Below are positions 44,920 to 53,946 of a stretch of 54,723 nucleotides of DNA, in pieces. Under the pieces are notes generated by a model. The model was not told the DNA's origin. It saw nothing but the letters and a program-made list of their open reading frames with translations, and did not search any database. Location: the NCBI GenBank assembly GCA_020631355.1, contig JAHDHL010000025.1, forward strand, positions 1-54,723, written 5' to 3'. Numbering within the stretch: position 1 is the first letter of the stretch; each line of letters starts with the position of its first letter. The translations under genes and the position numbers were made by a program. The stretch comes from Saprospiraceae bacterium. Lineage in GTDB: Bacteria > Bacteroidota > Bacteroidia > Chitinophagales > Saprospiraceae.

Positions 44920-45363
44920 CTACTCCTCACATTCACAATCGAAGAATCGATGGGGAAACATACTCGTTTCATTCTTGATCGCATTGATGGTTATATAATC
45001 ATCACGCACTGTTCCAATCTTATCCCCGGGGTTAAGGAGCTGACCCTTTTCCACTGCTATTGATTCCAAGAATAAAATCCTGAAATCAATACTATCCTTA
45101 TTTGTCAGTATAATTCCGTAATAATTGGGCCTTAATTCGAATGCTCTCTTGACCACTACTTCCTCAAAACTACGAATCGTGTTATCCCCTGTCTTATTTG
45201 TCATCCTAATTTTAGGCATAGGGTAAGGAGTCTGATAGTTGAATCTATTATCTATCAAACTGACTTCCGCACAATCAAAAAAACACTTTTTATGTGTGGG
45301 TTGGCTACATCCCGTAAGGATGAAAGCCATTAATACGAATATCGGAGTTGTTATTCCTCTCAT
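44920..45363 (-). CDS. Small lipoprotein of unknown function
   Basis: This 147-residue protein has a signal peptide ending FILTGC (Cys19). The mature part contains cysteine pairs (KKCFFDCAE near the start and FFDCECEE at the end), suggesting disulfides. The segment SIAVEKGQLLNPGDKIGTV recalls the G-x-x-V-x-x-G-x-x-I-G strand of M23 peptidases or lipoyl-like folds, but the catalytic parts of M23 are absent. The stop codon touches the stop of the convergent methyltransferase gene. Function unknown. Confidence 0.65.
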   Translation of the reverse strand: MRGITTPIFVLMAFILTGCSQPTHKKCFFDCAEVSLIDNRFNYQTPYPMPKIRMTNKTGDNTIRSFEEVVVKRAFELRPNYYGIILTNKDSIDFRILFLESIAVEKGQLLNPGDKIGTVRDDYITINAIKNETSMFPHRFFDCECEE

Positions 45364-45398
45364 ATAGAATTGATTTTTGGAGTCTAATATTCAGCACC

Positions 45399-46667
45399 TT
45401 AATTCATCATGGCTTTTTGTAAGTCTTTTTCATAGTGTTTGGATGCCAGCCAATATAACAATGCTGCTAATAGCAAGGAAGAAAAATTGATACTAATGGC
45501 ATAACGCAGGCTTAATGCACCAAAGGATGGTTCCAGATAATCACTGATGACACCCGTAACCAAAGGACCGAAAGCCAGTCCGATTCCGTTCATGAACAGC
45601 AATAAAATCGCAGTGGCCATCGCCCTCATGTCAGGCTTCGCCAAGCTTTGGCAAATCGCATATACCGGCCCGAAGAATAGTGCATTAATCAGAACAGTAG
45701 GAAATACGGCCCCCATTGAAATATTGGGATTTTCCGAGTAATAAATGACCGCAGCGGATGGCAGGGCCAGAAGACAAGCCATAATGGGTACATACAGGTA
45801 CCATTTCTTATCCTTGGCTCCTTTCCTGTCTGCAATCTTTCCTCCGATGAATGTTCCGAGTATCCCACCAAACCCAACAGCTAATCCCAATACGATACTC
45901 ACTGTCAATAATTCCACCTTGTGGTATCTCATCAGATAGGACGGTAGAAAACTTCCGCTACTATTCATCGCATAGGTCGTGAATCCATTGGCAATGCAGA
46001 CATATACAAAGGATTTTTGGCGGAATAGATAAACCACCGCTGACTTTAGTGTGGTTTTATTCTCATTGTTGTGTTGGGCTTCAAGGCGGCCACGAATGGG
46101 CTCCCTGATGATAAAATAGAATATCAGGGCAAAGACGACACCCGCCACACCCAAAACCAAGAATGCAGCTCTCCAACCATAGGTATTGGCTATTCCTCCT
46201 GCCATGATGAATCCCAGAAGTATTCCAAAATAGATACCTGAGGAATGGATGGATAAAGCTGTCGCTCTTTTATCCTGTGGAAAATAATCGGATATGATGG
46301 AATGGGATGGAGGAATGCAACCCGCTTCTCCTACACTGACTCCAATACGGCTCAGTAACATCTGTACAAAATTCTGTGCCCGACCAGAAAGAATGGTCAT
46401 GAATGACCAGAATGCAAGACAGAACGTCAGTATATTTTTCCGATTATAGCTATCAGCCAATTTGGCGAGCGGTATCCCCAGTGTCGTATACAGCATGGCA
46501 AAGGCCAAACCTGACATGAGTCCCAATTGGGTATCACTCAGCAATAAATCCCGCTTGATATCTTCCTGTAGGATGACGATAATCTGACGGTCAATGTAAT
46601 TGAGCATATAAACGAACGTCAGGCAAGCCAGCACGAACCATTTGTAAGAATTGGATTCTTGAGACAT
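45399..46667 (-). CDS. MFS transporter, spinster-like
   Basis: This 422-residue protein has about 12 hydrophobic helices. The N-terminal signature YMLNYIDRQIIVILQEDIK is followed by LSDTQLGLMSGLAFAMLY. The loop motif LAKLADSYNRKNIL resembles the MFS A motif, and RIGVSVGEAGCIPPSHSIISDYFP is characteristic of the spinster-like group. The substrate is usually an organic anion or lipid in that group but cannot be inferred here. The gene ends 36 bases upstream (in minus-strand order) of the small lipoprotein gene, so the two may share a transcript. Confidence 0.88.
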   Translation of the reverse strand: MSQESNSYKWFVLACLTFVYMLNYIDRQIIVILQEDIKRDLLLSDTQLGLMSGLAFAMLYTTLGIPLAKLADSYNRKNILTFCLAFWSFMTILSGRAQNFVQMLLSRIGVSVGEAGCIPPSHSIISDYFPQDKRATALSIHSSGIYFGILLGFIMAGGIANTYGWRAAFLVLGVAGVVFALIFYFIIREPIRGRLEAQHNNENKTTLKSAVVYLFRQKSFVYVCIANGFTTYAMNSSGSFLPSYLMRYHKVELLTVSIVLGLAVGFGGILGTFIGGKIADRKGAKDKKWYLYVPIMACLLALPSAAVIYYSENPNISMGAVFPTVLINALFFGPVYAICQSLAKPDMRAMATAILLLFMNGIGLAFGPLVTGVISDYLEPSFGALSLRYAISINFSSLLLAALLYWLASKHYEKDLQKAMMN

Positions 46668-46845
46668 AGGTATTGGATATGGTTGATTAAATATAGGGAT
46701 ATCCTAGGGACTGTTACAACATCATTCTATTTAGGAGTCAACCATATATGATAACTTTTCAAAATCGGCTATACTCTATATAGATATCATCATCAATAAG
46801 TCTAGCCATTTTAGCAATAGATACCTGTTTTCCTACACTACACTA

Positions 46846-46873
46846 TTGTAAAGGAAAAATATTTCTTAATTTG
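46846..46873 (+). promoter_or_regulatory. Candidate Bacteroidota promoter
   Basis: TTG at 46846-46848, a 17-base spacer and TTAATTTG at 46866-46873 (one mismatch to TAnnTTTG) lie just before the start codon at 46893. This would give a very short leader. Confidence 0.4.
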
Positions 46874-46892
46874 TATTCCAAAAGGGCTATTT

Positions 46893-49181
46893 ATGCCGAA
46901 ACATACTAAGGAAAACTACAGGAAACTACTTAAGGCAGGGAAGGTAAGTGAACTCATAGATAAATTATCTTCAGATTTAGAACACTTCCTCGATTCTCAT
47001 CCCAATGATGAATCTTCACAGAAGATTTATAATAATATTATACTGCACTCCATTAAGTTAAAAGATGTAAACGACCATCATAATATCGGTACTATTGATT
47101 ATTCTGAATTATCTAAGGAGAAAGCTAAAATATATTTTTCTCTCCTAGAAATCATTAACCAGCTCCCCCCATACTTCTTGGATTACACAAATGGAGAAGC
47201 AGTAAATATCCCTCTAGGTAATGTAATTAAGGAAAATAAGAATCCACTCTCTGAGGTGGAGATAACCCTTGAAGGATTACTATCTCAATTTGACAAAGAG
47301 AAAAAAAGAATACTCGTCGATACTGTTGCTGCCATACTCAACATTGATACTACAGCTATTAGAATCAAAAGGGTTGTGAGTGGAAGTATCAAAGTGACGC
47401 TAGAACTCCCCAGAAACAAGGCGAATACATTAATAGATTTTGCAGAAATAAAGGACTTTCAAGCATTAATAAAATCCATTACAAATAATAAAATAAAAAT
47501 CTTAACCATATTAAATATAACAAGTCATTGGTTAACTTTTAAAATAATATCCAGCTACTTAAAATCATTATTCACTAAAAATATTACCGCCCTTATACTT
47601 GGCACTGGAACACTCATAACCGTAGTTACACTGATAACAGTCTTCAACAACAACCAACCACAAGAAAATCATGTAGAAAATAGTTTTTTAAAGGATTTAA
47701 AAGGAGAACTTATCACTAAAAAAACGGAAAGAGCAATATCAGACATACAAACGAAAATAGAAAATGCGACAACTAATTTCAACAATCTAATCGTAGATGG
47801 AGACTCACTCTATGAATCAAAACAATATAAAAAGGCCAAAGAGAAATTCGCTGAGGCCCTAGAATATGCTAAGGAAGAAGGAATAGATAGTCATGTAGCC
47901 GAACAAAAAATACAGGAATGTAATGATGCACTAAAGAAATCATATGAAGAATGGAAAAAAGCAGGTGAGAGTAACATGGCCAATGAAGAATATGAAAATG
48001 CACTATCCAATTTCAAGAAAGCCCAATCTTTTATAGATACAAAGGAAATAAGACTTATTATTGAAGACCTGGAGTCTAAAATAAAGCAATCTAAATTATA
48101 TGATTCCTTATTGATACAAGGAGATTTACACATAGAAAAAACCGACTATAAATCAGCATTAATAAAATACAAGGAAGCACAAGAAATCAAAAATACTAGT
48201 GAGGTTAAAATGAAAATAGCAAACTGTCTTTCCTTACTAAAAAAGATTGATTTGCAAAACTATAAATCATGGAAATTAAAAGGAGACTCATTATTTGCAG
48301 CTAAAAAATTCGCTGAAGCTGAAACAGCATATCTTAAAGCTCAATCATATTCCGATACTGATGAAATACAGGATTTAATAAATCTATGTAAAAAAAATAA
48401 ACCGTCAACAATCGGAGATATTTTAATAAGAATAGAAAAAAACATGACCACCATACCTGCTGGTTCTTTCACAATGGGATGTTTAATCAATCGTGATGGA
48501 TATCGTTATTACAACTATAAAGATAGAAAGGAAGATAAAAAGTGTAATCCTAAAGAAACTCCACCACATGTAGTTAATATCAAAAGTTTTAAAATGGGCA
48601 TGTACGAAGTTACCCAACAGGAATGGAATATCATTATGGGAATAAAGAATAGACCCTACTACTGTGAAGAATGTCCAGTTTCCAATGTAAGTTGGCAAGA
48701 TGCTAATAGATTTATCAAGAAATTAAATACGCTGACAAAATCCCCTGAAAATCCGGAAAAATACAGATTACCCACTGAAGCCGAATGGGAATACGCTGCA
48801 AGAAGTGGCAATGACTTCCAATATAGTGGAGGCAACAATTTAAATCGCATAGCTTGGAATATAAGTAATACTCGAAGTACGACTTCTGTATTCAATAAAA
48901 ATACCCAACAACCAGTCGGAACTAAAGACCCTAATAGTTTTGGGCTTTATGACATGACTGGAAATGTATCAGAATGGTGTGAAGATACTTGGCGTATGAA
49001 TTACAGTGAAGCCCCATCGGATGGTAGTGCCTTAGTAAAAAGTGGTGCAAGCTATAGAATACACAGAGGTGGAAGTTACATGAGTGCATCAAACCAATGT
49101 CGTATCAGTGCTTATTCCGATGCACCAGAAACCTCAGGAAACCCTGAGATAGGATTCAGATTGGTTTTATCTTATCATTAA
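46893..49181 (+). CDS. Multi-domain protein: conflict-type N terminus, TM helix, repeat region and formylglycine-generating-enzyme-fold domain
   Basis: This 762-residue protein has a helical N-terminal region (1-105) starting PKHTKENYRKLLKAGKVSELIDKLSSD that resembles effector-associated domains of bacterial conflict systems. Residues ~123-205 are a small alpha/beta domain (LEGLLSQFDKEKKRILVDTVAAILNI, SGSIKVTLELP). One membrane helix lies at ~230-250 (ALILGTGTLITVVTLITVF). A long helical repeat region (~290-505) has AKEKFAEALEYAKEEGID, ALSNFKKAQSFIDTKE and AETAYLKAQSYSDTDE. The C-terminal FGE/SUMF1 fold (~515-762) has TIPAGSFTMGC, YEVTQQEWNIIMG, YRLPTEAEWEYAARSG, FGLYDMTGNVSEWCED and YRIHRGGSY. 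It probably senses and relays rather than modifying sulfatases, since no sulfatase is nearby. Codon use is more AT-rich than in its neighbours. Confidence 0.75.
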   Translation: MPKHTKENYRKLLKAGKVSELIDKLSSDLEHFLDSHPNDESSQKIYNNIILHSIKLKDVNDHHNIGTIDYSELSKEKAKIYFSLLEIINQLPPYFLDYTNGEAVNIPLGNVIKENKNPLSEVEITLEGLLSQFDKEKKRILVDTVAAILNIDTTAIRIKRVVSGSIKVTLELPRNKANTLIDFAEIKDFQALIKSITNNKIKILTILNITSHWLTFKIISSYLKSLFTKNITALILGTGTLITVVTLITVFNNNQPQENHVENSFLKDLKGELITKKTERAISDIQTKIENATTNFNNLIVDGDSLYESKQYKKAKEKFAEALEYAKEEGIDSHVAEQKIQECNDALKKSYEEWKKAGESNMANEEYENALSNFKKAQSFIDTKEIRLIIEDLESKIKQSKLYDSLLIQGDLHIEKTDYKSALIKYKEAQEIKNTSEVKMKIANCLSLLKKIDLQNYKSWKLKGDSLFAAKKFAEAETAYLKAQSYSDTDEIQDLINLCKKNKPSTIGDILIRIEKNMTTIPAGSFTMGCLINRDGYRYYNYKDRKEDKKCNPKETPPHVVNIKSFKMGMYEVTQQEWNIIMGIKNRPYYCEECPVSNVSWQDANRFIKKLNTLTKSPENPEKYRLPTEAEWEYAARSGNDFQYSGGNNLNRIAWNISNTRSTTSVFNKNTQQPVGTKDPNSFGLYDMTGNVSEWCEDTWRMNYSEAPSDGSALVKSGASYRIHRGGSYMSASNQCRISAYSDAPETSGNPEIGFRLVLSYH

Positions 49182-49220
49182 GAAAATGATTGGATAAAAC
49201 ACAACAAAAATCAAATACCC

Positions 49221-50006
49221 CTACCCTTTCTTCTTCATCAGACTCATCATGAACTCGGCAATCTTTGCCTTGAGTTCGTCATCATCGTTGAATGCTATGG
49301 TCTCCCTGGCAATGCGTTCGATATCCCGTTCCACAACAACCTTGTACAAGCCTTTCCTAAAGTACTTCTTGGATTGGGCATATACCTTGGGATGCACCAC
49401 CATGAGTTTCTTGAGATAAGCCTCGGCCCTTGGCAGGACTTCCTCCAGTTCCAAGGATTCGTCCACCAATCCCATTTCAAGGGCCTCATCACTATTATAT
49501 AATCGGGCTTGCTGAACAGCTTTCCAAGCATCCAGTTCTCCCAATTGGTAGGCATAGACATCACAAAGCATTTCTGGAATCTGCATGTGCATCTTGAATT
49601 CATGCATCCCAACGACATGTTTTTCGCCCCTCGCCATGACTCTGTAATCCGTACAAAGTGTCAGTATGGTAGCACCTGCGGGTGCATATCCAGTAATGGC
49701 ACAAACCAACGGCTTAGAGAACTGCACCAAGGATTGCAAGGCACGCATGTAGCATTCCCAAAAATGGATACCACCAGCCTCATCCATGGTGGAAAGGAAC
49801 ATGACATCCAAACCGGCAGAAAAGGCATTCGGTCTGCCACTCAACACTACTCCCCGAATCGAATCATCCTTATCCAGTGCATCAAAGATGTGCTTCAAAT
49901 CCAAAAGCAAGGGCGTATTGATAGCATTCACCTTTCCATTATCCAATTGGACAATCACATAATTATCCTTTTGGGTTATCTGTAACGTATCAGCTTGGTA
50001 AGTCAT
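49221..50006 (-). CDS. Enoyl-CoA hydratase/isomerase family protein (1)
   Basis: This 261-residue crotonase-fold protein has VIVQLDNGKVNAINTPLLLDL near the start. An oxyanion-hole strand with FSAGLDVMFLSTMDE (~60-75) and the second glycine-rich loop ITGYAPAGATILTLCTDYRVMA (~105-125) follow. The second glutamate position used by hydratases (after G-x-x-P-E) is occupied by HMQIPEMLCD. Later come VQQARLYNSDEALEMGLVDESL and a C-terminal helix with KAKIAEFMMSLMKKKG. It differs clearly from the second member at 52268-53020. Acyl-CoA chemistry such as fatty-acid or branched-chain breakdown is likely; the exact reaction is open. Confidence 0.88.
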   Translation of the reverse strand: MTYQADTLQITQKDNYVIVQLDNGKVNAINTPLLLDLKHIFDALDKDDSIRGVVLSGRPNAFSAGLDVMFLSTMDEAGGIHFWECYMRALQSLVQFSKPLVCAITGYAPAGATILTLCTDYRVMARGEKHVVGMHEFKMHMQIPEMLCDVYAYQLGELDAWKAVQQARLYNSDEALEMGLVDESLELEEVLPRAEAYLKKLMVVHPKVYAQSKKYFRKGLYKVVVERDIERIARETIAFNDDDELKAKIAEFMMSLMKKKG

Positions 50007-50295
50007 TATGATGGTCTTTTTACAATTCGGGACATGCCCATTCGATTACAGAACAAATGTAAGATTTCCTCATAACAAACCACACTTTAGTCCATAATTG
50101 GCCAATCATTCCAAAGTATGGGCAATATTTTGAAATATATGTGGCTTATGTCTAACTTAGCATGGCCCAGCCTTTAGGTGATATGTGATACTTGCGTTTT
50201 TATTCAAACGAGTATTTGATATTCCCTTATTCAATGTCCAATTCAAAATAGAGACCATTTTACCAACTCATTCATTGACCAAACCTGAATTGGGG

Positions 50296-52128
50296 ATGTT
50301 ACGATATATTGTGTTTGTACTGACTTGTCTGATAGGATTCAATGCCTATGGCCAATGCGATGGGAATCTTGGTGAGAATATCTTTACCAATGGGGATTTT
50401 GGTTCGGGTGCCATCAATATCCTGACTCCTGACCCACAGATTGCACCCGGATATACCTACGAAACCAGTCCCCCTCCGATAGATGGTTCCTACTGTATCA
50501 GTAACAATACTACGAATTGGGGTTCGTTCGCCAATCCGAATTGGGCAAATATTACGGATAATAGTGATGATCCCAACGGTTATATGATGGTAGTGAATGC
50601 CAGTTACGACCCGGGATTGTTTTATGAACAAACCGTGGATGGTTTATGTGAAAATACCAATTACTATTTTTCTGCGGACATCTACAATCTTGCGGACGGT
50701 ATTCGCCCTAATGTTTCATTCCTCATAGATGGCACCAACCAATACGATACAGGAGATGTACCACTGAATGGCCAATGGAACACCTATGGTTTCTCATTCA
50801 CCACCAATCCGGGACAAACCACAGTCGTCCTAGCCCTGCAGAACAATGCTCCGGGAGGGGATGGAAATGATATTGCCTTGGATAACATATCATTCAGGGC
50901 CTGTGGTCCAGAAGCTACCATTGAGACGAATATCCTACCCATTATTTGTGAGAATGGGAATACACCGGTAATCATGGATGCAGTTCTGAACGGAACACAA
51001 TTCACAAATCCTGCGATACAGTGGCAGGAAAGTTCGGATGGCGGTACGACCTGGATTGATATTCCGGGAGCGAATGCATTCCAATATTCCCATACCAATT
51101 CGGCTCCGGGTGTTTATTATTATCGTTATTTACTTGCCAGTAACGCTGCGAATTTGGCTTCCAATAAGTGTAGGGTCCTATCCGTGGTTCAAATCGTGGA
51201 GGTAACGCCTTTAGAGTTCACATTACAAGACACCATCTGCCAGGGACTGGAATATACATTCAATGGACAGATACTTACACAAGCAGGCACCTATGTGGAA
51301 ACTTTCACTACGGACAATGGCTGTGATAGTGTCGTGACCTTAGAGTTGGAAGTTGTTGCAGATGTAGGTTTCGACGTGTACCTGTCTTCGCAAGATCCGG
51401 AATGCCACGATTCCAATAACGGATACATCGCTTTGGATAGCATCATAGGAAGTACGGGCCCCTATGGTATTACCATCAATGGTGATCCACATCCGACAGG
51501 CAATCTGAGTCTATTGGCAGGAGGAACGTTCAATTATATAATTGAGGATGCTTTTGGCTGTCAGGTTACGGAAGAAGTAACTATTGCCAGCCCCCCCGAA
51601 TTCAGCATAGAATTGGGAGAGGATTTGGAAATCGGACTCGGTGAGGAAATCGAGCTCAATCCTATATATAGCTTGGAACCGGCCAACTATGAATGGTCAT
51701 ACATTACGCCTATCGAATGTGATTTGAATTGTACATTCATACCTACCAATTCAGGCTTCATAACGCTGGATGCAAGTACGGCTGATGGCTGTTCGGATTC
51801 TGATTCTATCTATATCCAGGTATTCAAGGAAAGCAATATCTATATTCCGAATGCATTCACGCCCAATGAGGATGGATATAATGACTTATTCACCGTATAT
51901 GCGGATGCCAACATTGTTGAATCCATTGAGAAAATGCAGGTCTACAATAGATGGGGAAGCCTGGTCTATGATGCCAATCAGATACAGCCCAATTCATTTT
52001 CAGAGGGATGGGATGGCAAATACAAGTCCAAGCCCGTCAATCCGGGCACCTATGTCTATTGGGTAAGAATTCGCTATATTGATGGAACTGTCGAAATCTA
52101 CGAGGGAGACATCACACTGATTCGATAG
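50296..52128 (+). CDS. Secreted adhesin-like protein with a type IX secretion (type B) C-terminal domain
   Basis: I place the start at ATG 50296 rather than GTG 50185, because it is followed at once by a signal peptide, MLRYIVFVLTCLIGFNAYGQ (611 residues). Residues ~25-205 form a carbohydrate-binding-type jelly roll (NIFTNGDFGSGAINI, NGYMMVVNASYDPG, GGDGNDIALDNISFRAC). An Ig/PKD-like domain with QWQESSDGGTTWIDIPGANA follows. Then come a repeat unit with D-T-I-C-x-G and GCDSVVTLELEV, and a SprB-like segment with CHDSNNGYIALDSIIGSTGPY. The last ~95 residues, from IYIPNAFTPNEDGYNDLF to YEGDITLIR, are the gliding-motility-associated C-terminal domain used as a T9SS sorting signal. The product should be exported and attached at the surface. 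Confidence 0.88.
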   Translation: MLRYIVFVLTCLIGFNAYGQCDGNLGENIFTNGDFGSGAINILTPDPQIAPGYTYETSPPPIDGSYCISNNTTNWGSFANPNWANITDNSDDPNGYMMVVNASYDPGLFYEQTVDGLCENTNYYFSADIYNLADGIRPNVSFLIDGTNQYDTGDVPLNGQWNTYGFSFTTNPGQTTVVLALQNNAPGGDGNDIALDNISFRACGPEATIETNILPIICENGNTPVIMDAVLNGTQFTNPAIQWQESSDGGTTWIDIPGANAFQYSHTNSAPGVYYYRYLLASNAANLASNKCRVLSVVQIVEVTPLEFTLQDTICQGLEYTFNGQILTQAGTYVETFTTDNGCDSVVTLELEVVADVGFDVYLSSQDPECHDSNNGYIALDSIIGSTGPYGITINGDPHPTGNLSLLAGGTFNYIIEDAFGCQVTEEVTIASPPEFSIELGEDLEIGLGEEIELNPIYSLEPANYEWSYITPIECDLNCTFIPTNSGFITLDASTADGCSDSDSIYIQVFKESNIYIPNAFTPNEDGYNDLFTVYADANIVESIEKMQVYNRWGSLVYDANQIQPNSFSEGWDGKYKSKPVNPGTYVYWVRIRYIDGTVEIYEGDITLIR

Positions 52129-52267
52129 GGATTCCTCCAACAATTACACCCTACAATGGTTAGTTATATGATAAATGGATAAGGGGCACATATGTGTCCC
52201 TTATATCCTACAAAATTATATCGAGTACATTACCTTTATGGCTCAACCAGCCATTATTATCATTACC

Positions 52268-53020
52268 ATGGAGAATATCATCTACGAAAAAGCAGACGGC
52301 GTAGCCAGAATTACCTTGAACCGCCCCAATGTCCTGAATGCCATCAATGAACATATGTTATTGGAACTAAGGGATGCATTGCGGGATGCGGAAGACGACC
52401 CACATGTAAAGGTATTGGTAGTTAAGGGTTCAGGCAGGGCCTTTTCGGCAGGAGTGGATCTGAAAAGTACAACTCCTGAAGGATTCCAAAAAGGAGGTGA
52501 ATTCATGGAAGTCGGAATGGAAGTCGGTAATTTATTCACCCATATGTCAAAGGTAACGATAGCACAAGTGCACGGATATTGTTTTACGGGTGCATTGGAA
52601 ATGATGTTATTTTTTGATATGTCCTTTTGTACGGAGGATACCCAATTCGGGGATACCCATGCCAAATGGGCAGTGATGCCCAGATGGGGAATGTCCCAAC
52701 GATTAGCAAGGAGAGTTGGTATCAATAAGGCCAAGGAGCTTACTTTCAGAGCGATGCGCATCAAGGGTCTGGAAGCGGAGCGATTGGGATTGGTCAACAG
52801 GGCTTTTAAGGAAGATGAATTGGAAGAAAATGTGAATGGTATCGTAGAAGAAATCCTAGGGAATAGTTTCGAGGCCATCAAGAGAATCAAGGCCCTATAT
52901 AATGGAGGTTGGGAAACAACCCTAAAGGAGGGATTACTACTTGAATACAATGCCGATAGCCGACTTGGGGATACAGGAGAAAATCTTTCCAATTTCCAGG
53001 ATAAGAAGTTCAAGGGCTGA
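52268..53020 (+). CDS. Enoyl-CoA hydratase/isomerase family protein (2)
   Basis: The upstream ATG at 52175 would add ~30 residues with no family match, so I start at 52268 (MENIIYEKADGVARITLNRP, 250 residues). The crotonase core has LNRPNVLNAINEHMLLELRD, then the oxyanion segment GRAFSAGVDLKST (~55-68), then VHGYCFTGALEMMLFFDMSFC (~98-118). The region that would hold the second catalytic acid reads FGDTHAKWAVMPRWGMSQRLARRVG. The characteristic helix KAKELTFRAMRIKGLEAERLGLVNRAF follows. This is the usual sequence of acyl-CoA hydratases and isomerases. It precedes the PNPOx-like gene by 26 bases and may share its transcript. Confidence 0.88.
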   Translation: MENIIYEKADGVARITLNRPNVLNAINEHMLLELRDALRDAEDDPHVKVLVVKGSGRAFSAGVDLKSTTPEGFQKGGEFMEVGMEVGNLFTHMSKVTIAQVHGYCFTGALEMMLFFDMSFCTEDTQFGDTHAKWAVMPRWGMSQRLARRVGINKAKELTFRAMRIKGLEAERLGLVNRAFKEDELEENVNGIVEEILGNSFEAIKRIKALYNGGWETTLKEGLLLEYNADSRLGDTGENLSNFQDKKFKG

Positions 53021-53046
53021 TTGATGTGCTTCAGAAATAAATAATC

Positions 53047-53517
53047 ATGCCAGACCATCCAACCATGAAACTGACGCAAGAAATTATCAAATCCATTGAA
53101 GCCAGTGTTTTGTGTTGGCTGGCTACGGTTTCTGCCAAGGGAGTACCTAATGTTTCACCCAAGGAGATTTTTATCCATTTTGGGGATAACCAAATCATCA
53201 TTGCCAATATCGCCTCTCCCAGAAGTGTGCGTAATATTCGTTCCAATTCTCAGGTTTGCGTGAGCTTCATTGATATCTTGGTTCAGAAAGGATTCCAAAT
53301 CAAAGGAACGGCAGAAATAGTAAAAAACGATGATTCGAGGTTTGTAACTATGGAACGGCCATTGTTGGAAATGACGGGAGGTAAGTTTCCTTTTTCTGAA
53401 ATCATCCTGATTCATGTGGAGACGACCAAACCTATTATTGCTCCTAAATATATCCTGTACCCTGACACTACAGAATCAGAACAAATTGAAAGTGCAAAGA
53501 AAACATACGGTTTCTAA
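53047..53517 (+). CDS. Pyridoxamine 5'-phosphate oxidase-like flavin-binding protein
   Basis: This 156-residue split-barrel protein contains CWLATVSAKGVPNVSPKEIF (~22-42), the typical first hairpin. IIIANIASPRSVRNIRSNSQVCVSFID (~50-76) follows, with the phosphate-binding basic residues. FQIKGTAEIV and the C-terminal strand ILIHVETTKPIIAPKY complete the pattern. The family binds FMN or related cofactors in the cytoplasm and reduces or protects varied substrates; true PdxH-specific motifs are not apparent. It follows the second enoyl-CoA hydratase gene closely. Role unknown. Confidence 0.82.
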   Translation: MPDHPTMKLTQEIIKSIEASVLCWLATVSAKGVPNVSPKEIFIHFGDNQIIIANIASPRSVRNIRSNSQVCVSFIDILVQKGFQIKGTAEIVKNDDSRFVTMERPLLEMTGGKFPFSEIILIHVETTKPIIAPKYILYPDTTESEQIESAKKTYGF

Positions 53518-53535
53518 TAAAAAAACACAATCCTA

Positions 53536-53567
53536 TTGACTTGACAATATTTTTCACTTACATTGTG
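53536..53567 (+). promoter_or_regulatory. Candidate promoter of the first GG-motif peptide gene
   Basis: TTG at 53536-53538 and the TACATTGTG element at 53559-53567 (20 bases between) fit the Bacteroidota -33/-7 spacing, with a start of transcription expected near 53573 and a short leader before ATG 53591. Confidence 0.45.
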
Positions 53568-53590
53568 TTTAACAACTAAATATAACAACC

Positions 53591-53704
53591 ATGAAAAAGA
53601 AGACAACAACCAAAGGCATCAAGCCTCTAGCCAAAAAGTATTTCAAACTCATTAAAGGCGGTACTTCAAAAACCATCATCACTGAAGATGATTTGCCGGG
53701 TTAG
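53591..53704 (+). CDS. Small K-rich peptide with a double-glycine leader-like motif (37 aa)
   Basis: This 37-residue peptide begins MKKKTTTKGIKPLAKKYFKL, then I-K-G-G, and ends with TSKTIITEDDLPG. A basic N-terminal stretch, then a hydrophobic L/I pattern (L..YF.LI) and Gly-Gly is what leader peptides of C39-peptidase-processed bacteriocins and other short Bacteroidota peptide precursors look like. Cleavage after G-G would release ~13 residues. It has a candidate promoter 24 bases upstream. A second peptide at 54624 shares the MKKK start and the I-K-G-G motif, which supports both as real genes. No modification enzyme or transporter is visible in the window. Confidence 0.6.
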   Translation: MKKKTTTKGIKPLAKKYFKLIKGGTSKTIITEDDLPG

Positions 53705-53946
53705 TTCATTCCCTTTGTTTATCATTATTTTTCATTAATACCCTACTGTTATATTTTAATATTTCAGTGACACTACATTCACATTCCATGATGTGTTATT
53801 AATAGAGATACATTTTGTACAAACAAAGGAAACCACCAATTCCTATCGAATAAACCACTAGATAAATTTCATTTTCATGAAATAAAAATATTATTTTCCA
53901 AAGGGTAAAATTCAAATAGGAATAATATTCAAAATCACAACATGAA

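Noticed and set aside
48900-49181. FGE-fold C terminus as a diversity-generating retroelement target
   Set aside because: No reverse transcriptase, accessory gene or template repeat is visible in the window; kept only as a check.
49509-49985. 158-residue plus-strand open frame
   Set aside because: It is antisense to a clear enoyl-CoA hydratase gene and has no protein family features.
50185-50295. Upstream GTG start for the T9SS-type protein
   Set aside because: It would bury the signal peptide 37 residues inside the protein; ATG at 50296 puts it at the N terminus.
52175-52267. Upstream ATG start for the second enoyl-CoA hydratase
   Set aside because: The added residues have no family match, and the protein core begins properly at 52268.
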